A stretch of 50,416 bases of DNA from Planctomycetota bacterium (GCA_026692885.1 JAPLNJ010000853.1:1-50416); one strand, 5' to 3'; shown: positions 25,301 to 33,810, counted from the stretch's first letter. Translations and numbers: made by a program. Notes: generated from the sequence alone by a model not told the origin.

Positions 25301-28300
25301 GCGGCGTGGCCTGGGCCTGCTTGCCGACGACGGTCGTGTTGGTTACGTAACCCGCAACGTCCACCGGCATGAATCCGTCCATGGCCTGCGTCGCCTCGCG
25401 TTGGCGCATTTGTTCCACATCCAGTCCGTGGTCCAATCGCCACTCGCGTCCGTCCCGAGTCCACACGGCCGCCACCTGCACCACGTCACCGGCTGCATAG
25501 GGCCGGAACCGCACGGGCCGGTAGCCGGTCGGCCGCAAGGCTTCGGCCACCGGGACGAACTCGGCCAGCGGCATCGTCTGGCAAAACGCCAAGCGATCAT
25601 CGAGCAAGCCCTGTGCTGCCACGATCTGTTCGATGGTCTTCGGATCGGGCTTCTTCCAAGCCGGATCGCGGGGCGGATCCTGCCAGTCCGGTTCCAACTT
25701 CCGGTCCAATTCGCCGTCCAACAGTGCAACCGCTTGGGCACCGTGCTTCTCCATCGCCGGAAACAACCCGTTGAATTGCTTGGGGTCACCGGACACAACC
25801 AGGGCCGCGAGCGTTTGCGGCTGGTCCGCGGCGAAGTCGGCCAAAATGTTGGTGGCCAAGTCGCGTTCGGACTCGGAGCGTTTGCCGTCGCGACCGAGGT
25901 AGATGGCCGACAGGGGATCAAGCAGCTGCTGGCGTACCGGCGCCAAGTTCTGCAGCCACGGACCCAGGTACACAGGGTTGACTGCGACCAGCGCGTCGGC
26001 GACGCGGCTGGCCGTACCTTTCCAGCGATTGCTGTTCGGCTCGTACAAGGCCAGGGCCCCGGCGGCGGGCAGCGTCTGCGGGACCGCAGGCCCGGCCGGC
26101 TGCTCCAGCACACGCCAAAGTTCCGCCCGCACTTGGTCCTGGTGAGCCGCCAGGGCCTCGCGCAAGACCGGCACCTGCTGCGGCGCAGCTTGGAGCAACC
26201 GCTGCTTCAGGTAGTCGACCTGCGAGGGATCGACTGATACCAAAGCCAGACTGGCGTGCAGGTGCTCTTTCGCTTCCGGCTCCGAATTCTTGAGCAACTC
26301 GACCAGACGCGGGTTGGCCCACCGTCGATGACGGGCCAAGTCCTCGACGATTTTGGGCACGTCTTGGGTTTCGGCGGTGGCCAGGGCGCGCACGAGCGTG
26401 GAGGCCCGCACAGCCGAGTAGCCTTCGAACCCACCCCAGACCAGTCCGGTGAGGATCAGCAATAGGGCGACGGTGCGCAACGCATGGTGTCGGGCCGCGG
26501 CACGCATCAGCTTGGCTTGCGACGCGGTCCAGTTCTTGCGCCGCGTCAGCAGCCGAATGCTCAGGTCTTCCCAGGCGGACGTCAGATGGCGGCTTTCCGG
26601 TTTCGCGTTCCACAAGGCCGCGCGTTCGGCCAGCCGCAATTCGGCCCGTCCGCGGCGGGTTTCTTTCTGCTTGCGAGTCAGCCACTCGCGGAGCGCTGGG
26701 ACCAGATAGTCGTGGGTTAGTTGATAGGATTTGAGCGACGGGGTCGGGAGTCCTTTTCGGTCCTGTGCTGTACCACATTCATCCGCCTCTGCCCGAAAAA
26801 GACTCCCGACCCCGTCCGCGTCACCATCGTCCAAGCCTTCCGGGCTGGTGGGCGTGACCAGCCGGATCTCGCTGTCCAGGATGCGGATCAAGTCGGCAAA
26901 CACATCCGGCCGACGGGCGTAACCCGAGGCGGCCAACAAGTCCTCGTAGGACCGCATGTGGCCCTTGATGTCCGTACCCTGGCCCGGCAACAGGGCCGCC
27001 AGCACGGCACGAGCCGCGCGTTCGTGCAGTCGGTGCTCGGGCGGCGCGGTCCTGGCACTGAACGTCTCTTCCAGAAATGTCACGCCCACGCCCGCGGTAC
27101 CGCCCACGTCATGCAGCGCGGCCGGTGTCCAGGGCCGGCCTTTCATCATGTCCGCAAACAGGGCCAAGCGGACGCAGATGACTTTGCCATCTTCCGCCAA
27201 TCCCTCCACCGCCCGATCCAGAAACTCCTGCTCGCCTGCCGCCAACTCGCCCAGGTTTTCTGGCAGCCGACCGTAGGCCTTGCCGAACTCGGCCAACACT
27301 TTCCGGGCATGCAGTGGGTCGAACAGATCCACTGCGGCCGTATTGTCACCTTCGATCAGGCGGACTTCCAAGTCGCGGAGAAAACGCGTGGCCGGCATCC
27401 AGAAGTCGTCCCGCACCAACAGCACGGCCTGGACACGTTCCCCGTCGCATTGGCGCAAGGCGGCGGCCAGTTCCGTGTTCGGTTCGCTGCCGTGGGCGTG
27501 CAACCACTGCTCAAATTGGTCGAGCACCAGCAGCACCTTGCGGCCCGCGGGCAATTCCTTGCCGCGTCGGAGGGTGGCCAGCGCGTCCAACAAACCGGCT
27601 TCCCGGGACAAGAGCGAGCAGACTTCGCGCAGCCCTGCCAACAGCCGGGCCTCGGTGTCTTGGGCCGTCGATTCGACCAGCACGCGAAGCACCGGATCCG
27701 CCAGACGCGGCAACAGGCCGGCCTTGACCAGGGACGACTTGCCACAACCGGATGGTCCGTAGATCAGGCCGACACGAAACGTGTGGTCGGGATCGGTCTC
27801 TTCGATCCGTTTCTTCCAGAACCGCAAGCTCTCCGGCAGTCCGTCACGATCCCGTGGGCCGGGCAGCAGTTCCAGGAAGAAGTCGCTGTCATCGGCATCA
27901 AATGAACGCAGGCCCTTGGGGACGATCTTCAGGGGCGCCGGTTCGGCCATGACCGCGGGGTCGGAAGTCTGTTTCGGTCCCGGGCTGCGCCCCAGGGATT
28001 CGTCCTTGCCCGCAGAAGACTCCCGACCTCGGGCACCACTCCGGTCCCCAGCGGCCTGTTGCCAGTGCCGCAGGTCTTCCGCCAAGTCGGCTGCACAGGA
28101 GTAGCGGTCGGCGGCCCGCTTGGACAAGGCTTTCAGGCAGATCCGCTCCAGTTCTGGGGGAATGGCGGCGTTGCGTTGCCGCAGGGGCCGAGCTTCGACC
28201 GTCATCACCTGCTGCAACACGTCCCCCCAATTCCGGCCGACGAAGGGCCGGACGCCGGTCAGCAGTTCATACAGCACCACGCCCAGGCTGAACAGGTCCG

Positions 28301-29432
28301 AGCGACCGTCTACCAGGTGGCTTTCGCCGCGTGCCTGCTCCGGACTCATGTAGGCCGGCGTGCCGGCCGTCCCCGCCTCTTTGCCGAAGTCCTCGTCTTT
28401 CAAGGCCAGACCGAAATCCGTGACGCACGGCCGGCCGCGCCCGTCCAGCAAGATGTTGGCCGGCTTGATGTCGCGATGTACGAGGCCCTGGGTGTGGACG
28501 TATTGCAGTACCTCGGCCACTTCCGCCACCAGTTGCGCCACCTGTTGCAACGTCGACGACTGCTGCTTGGCGTAGGCCGCCAGGTCCGTGCCGACGATCA
28601 GCTTCGACACGACATAGCACAGGCCGTCGCCGGTGCGGCCCACGTCGTACACCGGGACGACGCCCGGATGGTCCAGACCGGCCACGGTCTGGGCTTCGGT
28701 CAGATACTGTTCGACATCTTCCGGCCGCGAGACCCGTTCCAGCTTGGGCACTTTGATGGCCACCGAGCGTTTCAGTTCCGTGTCGAAGCCTTCGTAGACC
28801 CGGCCAAAGGCACCTTCACCCAAGACCCGATCGATCCTATACCGGCCGATCTGCTGCGGCGCGGCGGCGTTGGGCGGTTGAGCCGGGGTTGGACTGTGGC
28901 CGGTGACCGCCGGTTGCGGCGGTCCGTGGGTCTCAATTTCCGCGGACAGGCTCCCGCCGGTGTCCGTCTGCTGGCCGAGTTCTACGTCAAGCTCGGCTAG
29001 ACGGCGGACGACGTCGCCCTGCCGCAGGCCGAAGCGTTCGACGTACTCGGTGTGGGCGGGTGGCTGATCCCAACGGGCGCGGGCCAGATACTCTTCGGCC
29101 ACCAGTTCGAGTGACAGGGAGGCCACGGGAAAAAGCACGGGAAACGCGGACGCATAGTCCTCCAAGCGTGGGCGGCGGGGCAAATCGGTGGCAGCGCCGG
29201 CTCCCGCGCCGACCTCGCGAGTCATCGTGGCGGCCAGCGCCGCCGGCACGGCGTCCTGGCTGGCAAGTTGCCAGCGGTGGTAGATATCGATCTTGACCAA
29301 CTCGACCAACAGCCGGTGAACCGAGTTGTCGTCGGCGGAGTCAGCACGTTGGAGAAACTCGCTGATGGCAGGCGCTGAGCCGCTGCTCCACGCAGCTTGG
29401 AATCGTTCGCAGAGCGCGTCGAAGTGATCCAC
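22365..29432 (-). CDS. Giant Ser/Thr protein kinase with STAND NTPase, TPR and FGE-sulfatase-like domains
   Basis: About 2,355 residues. Order: N-terminal region; kinase at about 198-460 with GEGAFGRVYEG, VAIKVPK, HRDIKPANIL and DFG, all catalytic residues present; a linker; a STAND-type P-loop NTPase from about 510 (GPSGCGKSSLVKAGLLPRL, VLLVLDQFEQWL); a membrane helix near 985 (TVALLLILTGLVWGGF); HEAT/TPR-like stretches (near 1500); a jelly-roll-like segment; and a C-terminal FGE-sulfatase/SUMF1-like domain (YRLPTESEWEYACRADTSTR, GLFDMQGNAFEWCQDW, VVRGGSWGDGAKSCRSADRG). Start GTG 29432 has GAGG seven bases upstream; GTG 29438 is too close to it. Two palindromic repeats lie in frame within the coding sequence. 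It probably signals across the membrane; targets are unknown. Confidence 0.92.
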   Translation of the reverse strand: MDHFDALCERFQAAWSSGSAPAISEFLQRADSADDNSVHRLLVELVKIDIYHRWQLASQDAVPAALAATMTREVGAGAGAATDLPRRPRLEDYASAFPVLFPVASLSLELVAEEYLARARWDQPPAHTEYVERFGLRQGDVVRRLAELDVELGQQTDTGGSLSAEIETHGPPQPAVTGHSPTPAQPPNAAAPQQIGRYRIDRVLGEGAFGRVYEGFDTELKRSVAIKVPKLERVSRPEDVEQYLTEAQTVAGLDHPGVVPVYDVGRTGDGLCYVVSKLIVGTDLAAYAKQQSSTLQQVAQLVAEVAEVLQYVHTQGLVHRDIKPANILLDGRGRPCVTDFGLALKDEDFGKEAGTAGTPAYMSPEQARGESHLVDGRSDLFSLGVVLYELLTGVRPFVGRNWGDVLQQVMTVEARPLRQRNAAIPPELERICLKALSKRAADRYSCAADLAEDLRHWQQAAGDRSGARGRESSAGKDESLGRSPGPKQTSDPAVMAEPAPLKIVPKGLRSFDADDSDFFLELLPGPRDRDGLPESLRFWKKRIEETDPDHTFRVGLIYGPSGCGKSSLVKAGLLPRLADPVLRVLVESTAQDTEARLLAGLREVCSLLSREAGLLDALATLRRGKELPAGRKVLLVLDQFEQWLHAHGSEPNTELAAALRQCDGERVQAVLLVRDDFWMPATRFLRDLEVRLIEGDNTAAVDLFDPLHARKVLAEFGKAYGRLPENLGELAAGEQEFLDRAVEGLAEDGKVICVRLALFADMMKGRPWTPAALHDVGGTAGVGVTFLEETFSARTAPPEHRLHERAARAVLAALLPGQGTDIKGHMRSYEDLLAASGYARRPDVFADLIRILDSEIRLVTPTSPEGLDDGDADGVGSLFRAEADECGTAQDRKGLPTPSLKSYQLTHDYLVPALREWLTRKQKETRRGRAELRLAERAALWNAKPESRHLTSAWEDLSIRLLTRRKNWTASQAKLMRAAARHHALRTVALLLILTGLVWGGFEGYSAVRASTLVRALATAETQDVPKIVEDLARHRRWANPRLVELLKNSEPEAKEHLHASLALVSVDPSQVDYLKQRLLQAAPQQVPVLREALAAHQDQVRAELWRVLEQPAGPAVPQTLPAAGALALYEPNSNRWKGTASRVADALVAVNPVYLGPWLQNLAPVRQQLLDPLSAIYLGRDGKRSESERDLATNILADFAADQPQTLAALVVSGDPKQFNGLFPAMEKHGAQAVALLDGELDRKLEPDWQDPPRDPAWKKPDPKTIEQIVAAQGLLDDRLAFCQTMPLAEFVPVAEALRPTGYRPVRFRPYAAGDVVQVAAVWTRDGREWRLDHGLDVEQMRQREATQAMDGFMPVDVAGYVTNTTVVGKQAQATPPDADPTGAVGLVEHYAALWVRRLPDEPEARMFVGASTEDLKSVYQALEKEGFVSQPTLQAFRGVDGAQRYCAVKRKGGEKWVDIRNAPAGQYEGAEHRDQTQVDINLSPADNSADSPPRLRQQLAEAEKQLAANPEDLLSRLARAECLCYLGEYELALGDLTRLIDADANLLSAYRLRALIYALMGDVDKAKTDVAQLERLGVGTVERDGWQAVCVAAASEAGQESSSVNTPDVPNTLSPKTTPDPVDVVDLLPFVDPKTDAVSGTWMRTRFGLVSPVAFGARIELPLTLPKHYTLRLVVTPTPNAPEIKDKGLMVGLVMGLNRFQATIDFSGMSALENLEGKKIGQNPTTYREPVLTDGQTAIIEYEVDDRSVQVRRNGQTIIDWHGEPSQLTLDSYWRTPHENLAYIGAYRNQLIVHGVTICLHEGRGKPLRDVSNVESLQKARWCSLVAAVYDARKNTKLATRYRKQVAELLTDAVRAVPMLAQEMQDDPALAAVPNDVEPKDQVRYAAVWQDGAPYDVQELHGLTPQEHLERCRQLLQEVYRPVAMSAVMLESKGLLSFAASVWHRPLIAEEAKETLAKRQANAAIGLLRMSKAERVWPLLQHQPDPRLRTWLIHRFSPQSVDAAALVDRLQHETDVSIRQALILSLGEYDAKDLAPLTTTLLGLYRDDPDPGIHAAAEWLLRCWGQADELANIDLERSKGKIEGDRQWYLNGQGQTLVVIRGPVEFQMGSPRDEAGRSSDENLHRRQIERTYAIANKEVTVAQFKRFQPDFGHEQMHRCPEPSCPILGVTWYEAAQYCNWLSQQEGVVADQQCYLSNVPGQFAEGMKLAANWLARTGYRLPTESEWEYACRADTSTRYGYGQTTELLGRYAWYFENGKERSWPVGQLRPNGWGLFDMQGNAFEWCQDWYGSYGNPGLRLDDGREVAGGSDWVVRGGSWGDGAKSCRSADRGRCLQSYRCFTLGFRVARSLSGK
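26737..26816. repeat. Palindromic repeat inside the kinase gene
   Basis: 24-bp arms at 26737-26760 and 26793-26816 with one mismatch (GGGGTCGGGAGTC core). It is translated in frame into about 27 residues (GVGSLFRAEADECGT and so on) between the STAND region and the LTHDYL motif. Confidence 0.88.
27955..28034. repeat. Second, diverged palindromic repeat inside the kinase gene
   Basis: Shows the same GGTCGG(A/G)AGTCT core in inverted orientation, with several mismatches between arms. It codes for the kinase-STAND linker (GRESSAGKDESLGRSPGPKQ). Likely an older insertion of the same family. Confidence 0.65.
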
Positions 29433-29693
29433 TTCCACACCTCAGGGGATTGGCGATAGGGTCTTGGGTTGGCCCCGATAGAGCTGCCAATCTATGGCAA
29501 ACCACGACACCCCGCAAGACGCGAGCAGCGGATCACGGTAATCGCGAAGCGTCAGCGAGGAAACACCGCTCTTCCGCGCTGATGATTCGGGTTACGGTGC
29601 GTAGCATTCTGATCAAGCATGTGACTGGGGCTGGGCCACGCAAAATCGCGGCGGGAAACTGACTGGAGTTTATCCCGTTTGTGTGCCGCACGA

Positions 29694-29740
29694 AGACAGG
29701 GGTCGGGTGTACGAATTTCAGTTTTTGCGGCGAGTAGCTG
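29694..29740. repeat. Single-arm repeat relic before the DUF4058 gene
   Basis: GGGGTCGGGTGTACGAATTT and the following TCAGTTTTTGCGG resemble one arm of the repeats at 5088 and 15502, with no partner arm nearby. The remainder of 29433-29828 shows no gene or other structure I can support. Confidence 0.55.
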
Positions 29741-29828
29741 TTTCTTGGCCACGGAGCGCGACATGAAGCAACCAAGTCCGTTCGCGAGACGGCGAGCGAT
29801 AGTTCACCGCATTTGCCGGAGCATCGTC

Positions 29829-30641
29829 ATGCCATCCCCCTTCCCTGGTATGGATCCCTATTTGGAAGACCCGGACATGTTTCCGAGTCTCCATGGCAAC
29901 TTGATCTTTGCGATTCAGGAGTGCTTGCAACCGCAGCTTCCGGAGCCGTACTTCGCCAAGACGAATGAGCGCGTATGGGTGGAGATGACAGCGCGGTATG
30001 TCGAACCCGACGTGAACGTGTTCGCTTCCCCACGTCGTCCGAAGCGCGCCCGGCAGCCCAGCGGTGGCGTCGCCGTGGCGGAGGTTCGCCGGGTGCAGCC
30101 GGTGGTGGTGACGATCCCACACGACGAGTACCGCGAGACGTATCTGGACATCTGGACGCGCCGTGGCTCGGAGAAGCGGCTGATCACCACCATCGAAATC
30201 CTGAGCCCCTCCAACAAGACTCCGGGGCAGCATGGGCGCGATCTATACCTGAAAAAACAGCGGGAAATCCTGGACAGCCAAGTGCATCTGGTGGAGCTCG
30301 ACTTGCTGCGTGGCGGCGAGCACACGACGGCGATACCGCTGGACTGGGCAGTCAGGAAAGCCGGGCCGTTCGACTACCACGTCTGCATCCACCGCTTCGA
30401 CAACGTCATGGATTACTTCGTGTATCCGATCCGGCTTCCCGAACCGCTGCCGGAGATCGCGATTCCGCTGTTGCCCGGCGATGGCGACGTGATGCTGGAT
30501 CTGCAGGCCGCCATGAACCGGGCCTATGACGCCGGTCCCTACCTTCGCGAAATCGACTATGCCAAAGACAAGATCACGCCGCCGCTGCGGCCGCCGCTTG
30601 TCAAGTGGGCCAAGGGCCGCGTGTCGGCCCGGAAGAAATGA
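29829..30641 (+). CDS. DUF4058 family protein
   Basis: A 270-residue protein of the DUF4058 family, whose members start MPSPFPGMDPYLE as here. Conserved stretches are ETYLDIWTRRGSEKRLITTI, EILSPSNKTPGQHGRDLYLK (nuclease-like ExxSPxNK pattern) and the C-terminal YDAGPYLREIDY. The function is unknown; resemblance to PD-(D/E)XK proteins such as Uma2 is an inference from the ILSPxNK motif. GGAG is eight bases before the ATG at 29829. The upstream extension of the frame is repeat-derived. Its stop lies two bases from the convergent SET gene's stop. Confidence 0.92.
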   Translation: MPSPFPGMDPYLEDPDMFPSLHGNLIFAIQECLQPQLPEPYFAKTNERVWVEMTARYVEPDVNVFASPRRPKRARQPSGGVAVAEVRRVQPVVVTIPHDEYRETYLDIWTRRGSEKRLITTIEILSPSNKTPGQHGRDLYLKKQREILDSQVHLVELDLLRGGEHTTAIPLDWAVRKAGPFDYHVCIHRFDNVMDYFVYPIRLPEPLPEIAIPLLPGDGDVMLDLQAAMNRAYDAGPYLREIDYAKDKITPPLRPPLVKWAKGRVSARKK

Positions 30642-30643
30642 TC

Positions 30644-31243
30644 TTACCCGCACTGCACCGGTTCGGTCTGCGGCCCTTCGGCCAGTCTGGCCGTCAGGGC
30701 TGCCAGTTCGTGCGGGTCGACGATCCAGCCGCGGCAGGACGGCGCTTGGCAGCGGCAGGGAATGGCCGAGGTGGCCGACCAGTTGTAGTCGATCGTCAGT
30801 TCCTCGCCCGGTTTGATTTCGCGCAACGCGATCAGAAAGACCCGCCGTCGCGATTGGGACGCGCCGGGGTCCGTGAGATCAAAGAAGTCGAACTCACAAT
30901 TCGGCTCACAGCTGTGATTCACGTACCGGTACGGCGGTTCCGGCTCCAACACCCGGTTCTCGCCGATATTCATGCAGTAGTCCGAACCGTAGTGCAGATC
31001 GTCGATCACCTCGCCCTGGATCTCCCCGATCACGGCCTCGTCCGGATACCGGCGTTGGGCGAAGATGCCTTTGCCGACCCGCGTTTGGCCGATCCGGACC
31101 GATTTGTCCGAGCTGCCGCGAGCCGTCAGGCCGTCCGCGTCCTCGGGACCGGGGAGGCGGCCCTTGGGTTGGGACCGCCGTCCGCCTGCCCGCTCCCGGA
31201 CAGGCGGCGCGCCGTCGTTATCGGAACCGCGTGTCTTGGACAT
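30644..31243 (-). CDS. SET domain protein lysine methyltransferase-like
   Basis: A 199-residue protein with a basic, low-complexity N-terminus (1-45) and a compact SET domain: RVGKGIFAQRRYPDEAVIGE, the catalytic-site YVNHSCEPNCEF, ALREIKPGEELTIDYNW, and a post-SET-like cysteine cluster CRCQAPSCRGW. All hallmark motifs of the SAM-dependent methyltransferase fold are intact. The substrate in bacteria is unknown; basic or ribosomal proteins are possible. It lies only 15 bp after the DEAD-box helicase gene, same strand, so they are probably co-transcribed. A G-run (GGGGGG) precedes the ATG. Confidence 0.9.
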   Translation of the reverse strand: MSKTRGSDNDGAPPVRERAGGRRSQPKGRLPGPEDADGLTARGSSDKSVRIGQTRVGKGIFAQRRYPDEAVIGEIQGEVIDDLHYGSDYCMNIGENRVLEPEPPYRYVNHSCEPNCEFDFFDLTDPGASQSRRRVFLIALREIKPGEELTIDYNWSATSAIPCRCQAPSCRGWIVDPHELAALTARLAEGPQTEPVQCG

Positions 31244-31258
31244 CTGCTGGCCCCCCCA

Positions 31259-32497
31259 TCAGATCGAACGCCGATAGCGTCCGGGGCTGGCGTAGGCTTT
31301 CCGTCGGCTCGGAGCGTTGCGTTTCGACGCCGGTCGCTGCTCCACCTGTGGCGCTGTCGCCGTATGGTACGGATGGTCCGCTTGCACCAACAGCCTGCGC
31401 CGGATCAGCTTCTCGATGGCTCGCAGACAGCTGCGCTCGCTGGAGTCGCAGAACGACAGGGCCGTCCCGCTGGCACCGGCGCGACCGGTTCGCCCGATCC
31501 GATGCACATAACTCTCCGGCTCATGCGGCATGTCATAGTTGATAACGTGCGTGATCCCGTCGACATCGATTCCGCGGGACGCGAGATCGGTGGCCACCAG
31601 CACGCGCATCTTGCCGGTCCGGAACCCCAGTAGCGCTCGCTCGCGGGTGTTCTGGGATTTGTTCCCGTGAATCGCGTCGGCGCGGATTCCGCTGCGCGTG
31701 AGTTGCTCGGCGACCGTGTCGGCCCGATGCTTGGTACGCGTGAAGACCAGGACCCGACCGGCGCCCGGTTCCTGGAGCACATCCCGCAGCAAGGCTCGCT
31801 TGTCATTCTGTGCGACGAACAGCACCCGCTGGTCGATCAATTCGATCGTCGACCCAGTCGGCGTGACGGACACCTGGACAGGGTCCTGCAACAGTTCTTC
31901 AGACAATTCGACGATGCGTTCGGGCATCGTGGCCGAGAAGAACAACGATTGCCGCTGCTTCGGCAGGGCGGCGATGATGCGTTTCAGATCGGGGAGGAAG
32001 CCCAGATCGAGCATCCGGTCGGCTTCATCCAGGACGAACGTGTCGAGTCCGTTCAGTCGCACGTGGCGCTGGTTCATCAGGTCCAGCAAGCGGCCTGGGG
32101 TGGCCGTCACCACATGTACCCCCTGGTTCAACGCCCGCACCTGCGGTTGTTGCCCCACGCCGCCGAAGATGACGGTCTGACGGAACCGCACATAGCGCCC
32201 GTAGGTCTGGAAGCTCTGGCTGATCTGTGAGGCCAGTTCTCGCGTGGGACACAGAATCAGCACCCGCGGAGCACCGGGTACTGCGGCGCGCCGTGTTTGG
32301 TCCAGACGATGCAGGATGGGCAGCGCGAACGCGGCCGTCTTGCCGGTACCGGTCTGGGCGCAACCCAGCAAGTCCCGCCCGGCCAGGATGTGAGGGATTG
32401 CCTCGGACTGGATCGGCGTCGGCGTCGTGTACGCTTCCTCCTCGACAGCACGCAGGATAGAGGGGATCAGATTGAATTCGGAAAAAGAGGTCAGCAT
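31259..32497 (-). CDS. DEAD-box ATP-dependent RNA helicase
   Basis: A 412-residue helicase with the complete motif set: Q-motif region (YTTPTPIQSEAIPHI), Walker A AQTGTGKTAA, PTRELA, TPGR, DEAD in VLDEADRMLDLGF, SAT in FFSATMPER, and HRIGRTGRAG. The C-terminal tail is short and basic, as in RhlE-type enzymes, which remodel RNA in ribosome assembly and cold adaptation. The start is set at ATG 32497 (MLTSFSEFNLIPSI). The longer upstream frame runs through two repeat hairpins. The ribosome-binding site is poor. It is followed by the SET gene and lies downstream of an RRM gene. Confidence 0.95.
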   Translation of the reverse strand: MLTSFSEFNLIPSILRAVEEEAYTTPTPIQSEAIPHILAGRDLLGCAQTGTGKTAAFALPILHRLDQTRRAAVPGAPRVLILCPTRELASQISQSFQTYGRYVRFRQTVIFGGVGQQPQVRALNQGVHVVTATPGRLLDLMNQRHVRLNGLDTFVLDEADRMLDLGFLPDLKRIIAALPKQRQSLFFSATMPERIVELSEELLQDPVQVSVTPTGSTIELIDQRVLFVAQNDKRALLRDVLQEPGAGRVLVFTRTKHRADTVAEQLTRSGIRADAIHGNKSQNTRERALLGFRTGKMRVLVATDLASRGIDVDGITHVINYDMPHEPESYVHRIGRTGRAGASGTALSFCDSSERSCLRAIEKLIRRRLLVQADHPYHTATAPQVEQRPASKRNAPSRRKAYASPGRYRRSI

Positions 32498-32625
32498 CAA
32501 GTACTTTCGTAAAAGAGTTCGCGAAGCGATCCGCTCGCCCCGTACATTCGGGACGGTGATTGAGCCACGCCATGATAGGTCTTCGGACGGGACACGCGCG
32601 CCACGCGCCGTGTATCTTGGGGAGC

Positions 32626-32696
32626 GGCGAGCGGGGGCCGTCAGCCCCCGGATTCGACTCCGCGACGTCATTCGGGGGCTGACGCCCCCGCTCGCC
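32626..32696. repeat. Inverted repeat upstream of the helicase gene
   Basis: Arms GGCGAGCGGGGGCCGTCAGC and onward (32626-32650) against 32673-32696, with a single mismatch or bulge. It lies in the gap 32498-32912 that separates the RRM and helicase genes. Confidence 0.85.
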
Positions 32697-32827
32697 TGTT
32701 GGATTGCTAGCGCAGGCCGCGTTTCGACAAGCGTCCGCGCTGGCCTTACGTCAGAGGCCGTTGGAGAGATGAGCGGCTGTTCCGAGGCAGTGAGAGAATC
32801 GAGTCGGCCACGATACTTGCACAAGGT

Positions 32828-32885
32828 GTAGGGTGGGCTGTGCCCACCAGGCACAAGCAGTTGTGGTGGGCACGGCCCACCCTAC
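32828..32885. repeat. GTAGGGTGGGC palindrome after the RRM gene
   Basis: 22-bp arms at 32828-32849 and 32864-32885 (GTAGGGTGGGCTGTGCCCAC). It lies 27 bases downstream of the RRM stop codon and could terminate that transcript. Confidence 0.85.
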
Positions 32886-32912
32886 GACTTTTTCACAGCC
32901 ACTCGTTGTGGT

Positions 32913-33197
32913 TTAGTACCGCTCGCGCCGCGGGCCACTGCGGCCGCTACGTTCCTCGCGCGGCTTGGCTTCGTTCACAGTCAGTGTGCGGCCCTGGAAA
33001 TCCGTGCCGTGCAGGCCCTGGATTGCGGCGTCGCCACCTTCGGCCATCTCGACGAACCCAAAGCCCCGTGAGCGGCCGGTGTCGCGATCGGCCACCACAG
33101 AGGCCGAGGTCACACTGCCGTACGGGCTGAACGCTTGGGTCAGGTCGTCGGCGGTGGTGGTGAAGGCGAGGTTTCCTACGTACAGTTTCTTGCTCAT
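32913..33197 (-). CDS. Small RRM-type RNA-binding protein
   Basis: A 94-residue protein made of one RNA recognition motif: RNP2 KLYVGNLAF at 4-12, RNP1 SRGFGFVEM in the middle, and a short Arg/Gly/Glu-rich tail (REERSGRSGPRRERY). Bacterial RRM proteins of this size, found in cyanobacteria and planctomycetes, are thought to act as RNA chaperones. The ATG at 33197 is the third of three in a row and best spaced from AAGGA. Its place upstream of a DEAD-box helicase fits an RNA-handling role. Confidence 0.93.
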   Translation of the reverse strand: MSKKLYVGNLAFTTTADDLTQAFSPYGSVTSASVVADRDTGRSRGFGFVEMAEGGDAAIQGLHGTDFQGRTLTVNEAKPREERSGRSGPRRERY

Positions 33198-33810
33198 CAT
33201 CATTCCTTGAGCCCTCAGGGCTCGCTGAAAAATTACGGGGAACGTGCAGTCAACCAAACGACTTGCCCCAGCCCTATCGCCGTTTCGGCGAGGTCCAGGC
33301 AAAGACACGTTCCCATGCGCCGCCAAACGGCAGCCAGGAAGATCGCAGTCAACTTAATCCAGGTGAACCGCCCACGCCGGACGCGGCCAGGCCACGCGTG
33401 CAGAGACCGTGTAGGACACGGCGTCCAACGAGCAAGACTTGCAGGCGTTACCGGCTTGTCGATCCTGGGAACTGGGAGAGATGACTCTGAGCAGGAAAAC
33501 CAGGAAGGAAGAAGCGGAAGTGTAGCAATTTCGTCTGTCTGTTGTCTTCCAGTCGGTCAGGCACCGGCCCAAGCGACTGCCGCATTATACACATTCGCCG
33601 AAAAAGGGAAACGCCGCTTTCCCCAGTATCCGAGAAAATCGCGGCCCCTGGCAAGATTCCCGCTAAACAGCAATTTGGGCATGACGTTGCGATCGAATCC
33701 CGCTAGAATCTTCCCAATTACATATTCCCCCGGGACTGCGCCTGGTTCGCGCCGTATTTGCTTGACGGCCCTTCCGGCCCAGTCGCCGCTTGCAACAGAT
33801 CGGGTGACTC
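33198..33810. other. Gene-free gap between divergent RRM and unknown-protein genes
   Basis: About 610 bases with no open frame I would support. It must hold promoters for the divergent genes at 33197 and 33811. The best -10 candidate for the RRM gene is a perfect TATAAT on the minus strand at 33584-33589, but its -35 is poor; if used, the RRM mRNA would have a leader of nearly 390 bases. Confidence 0.5.
33584..33611 (-). promoter_or_regulatory. Possible RRM-gene promoter (-10 TATAAT)
   Basis: TATAAT at 33589-33584 on the minus strand, with TTTCCC 16 bases upstream as a weak -35. It would give a long leader, as seen for some cold-responsive RNA chaperone genes. Confidence 0.3.

Noticed and set aside
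25011..26237. 408-codon open frame antisense to the kinase gene
   Set aside because: No recognisable domain, and it is opposite a frame with clear homology throughout.
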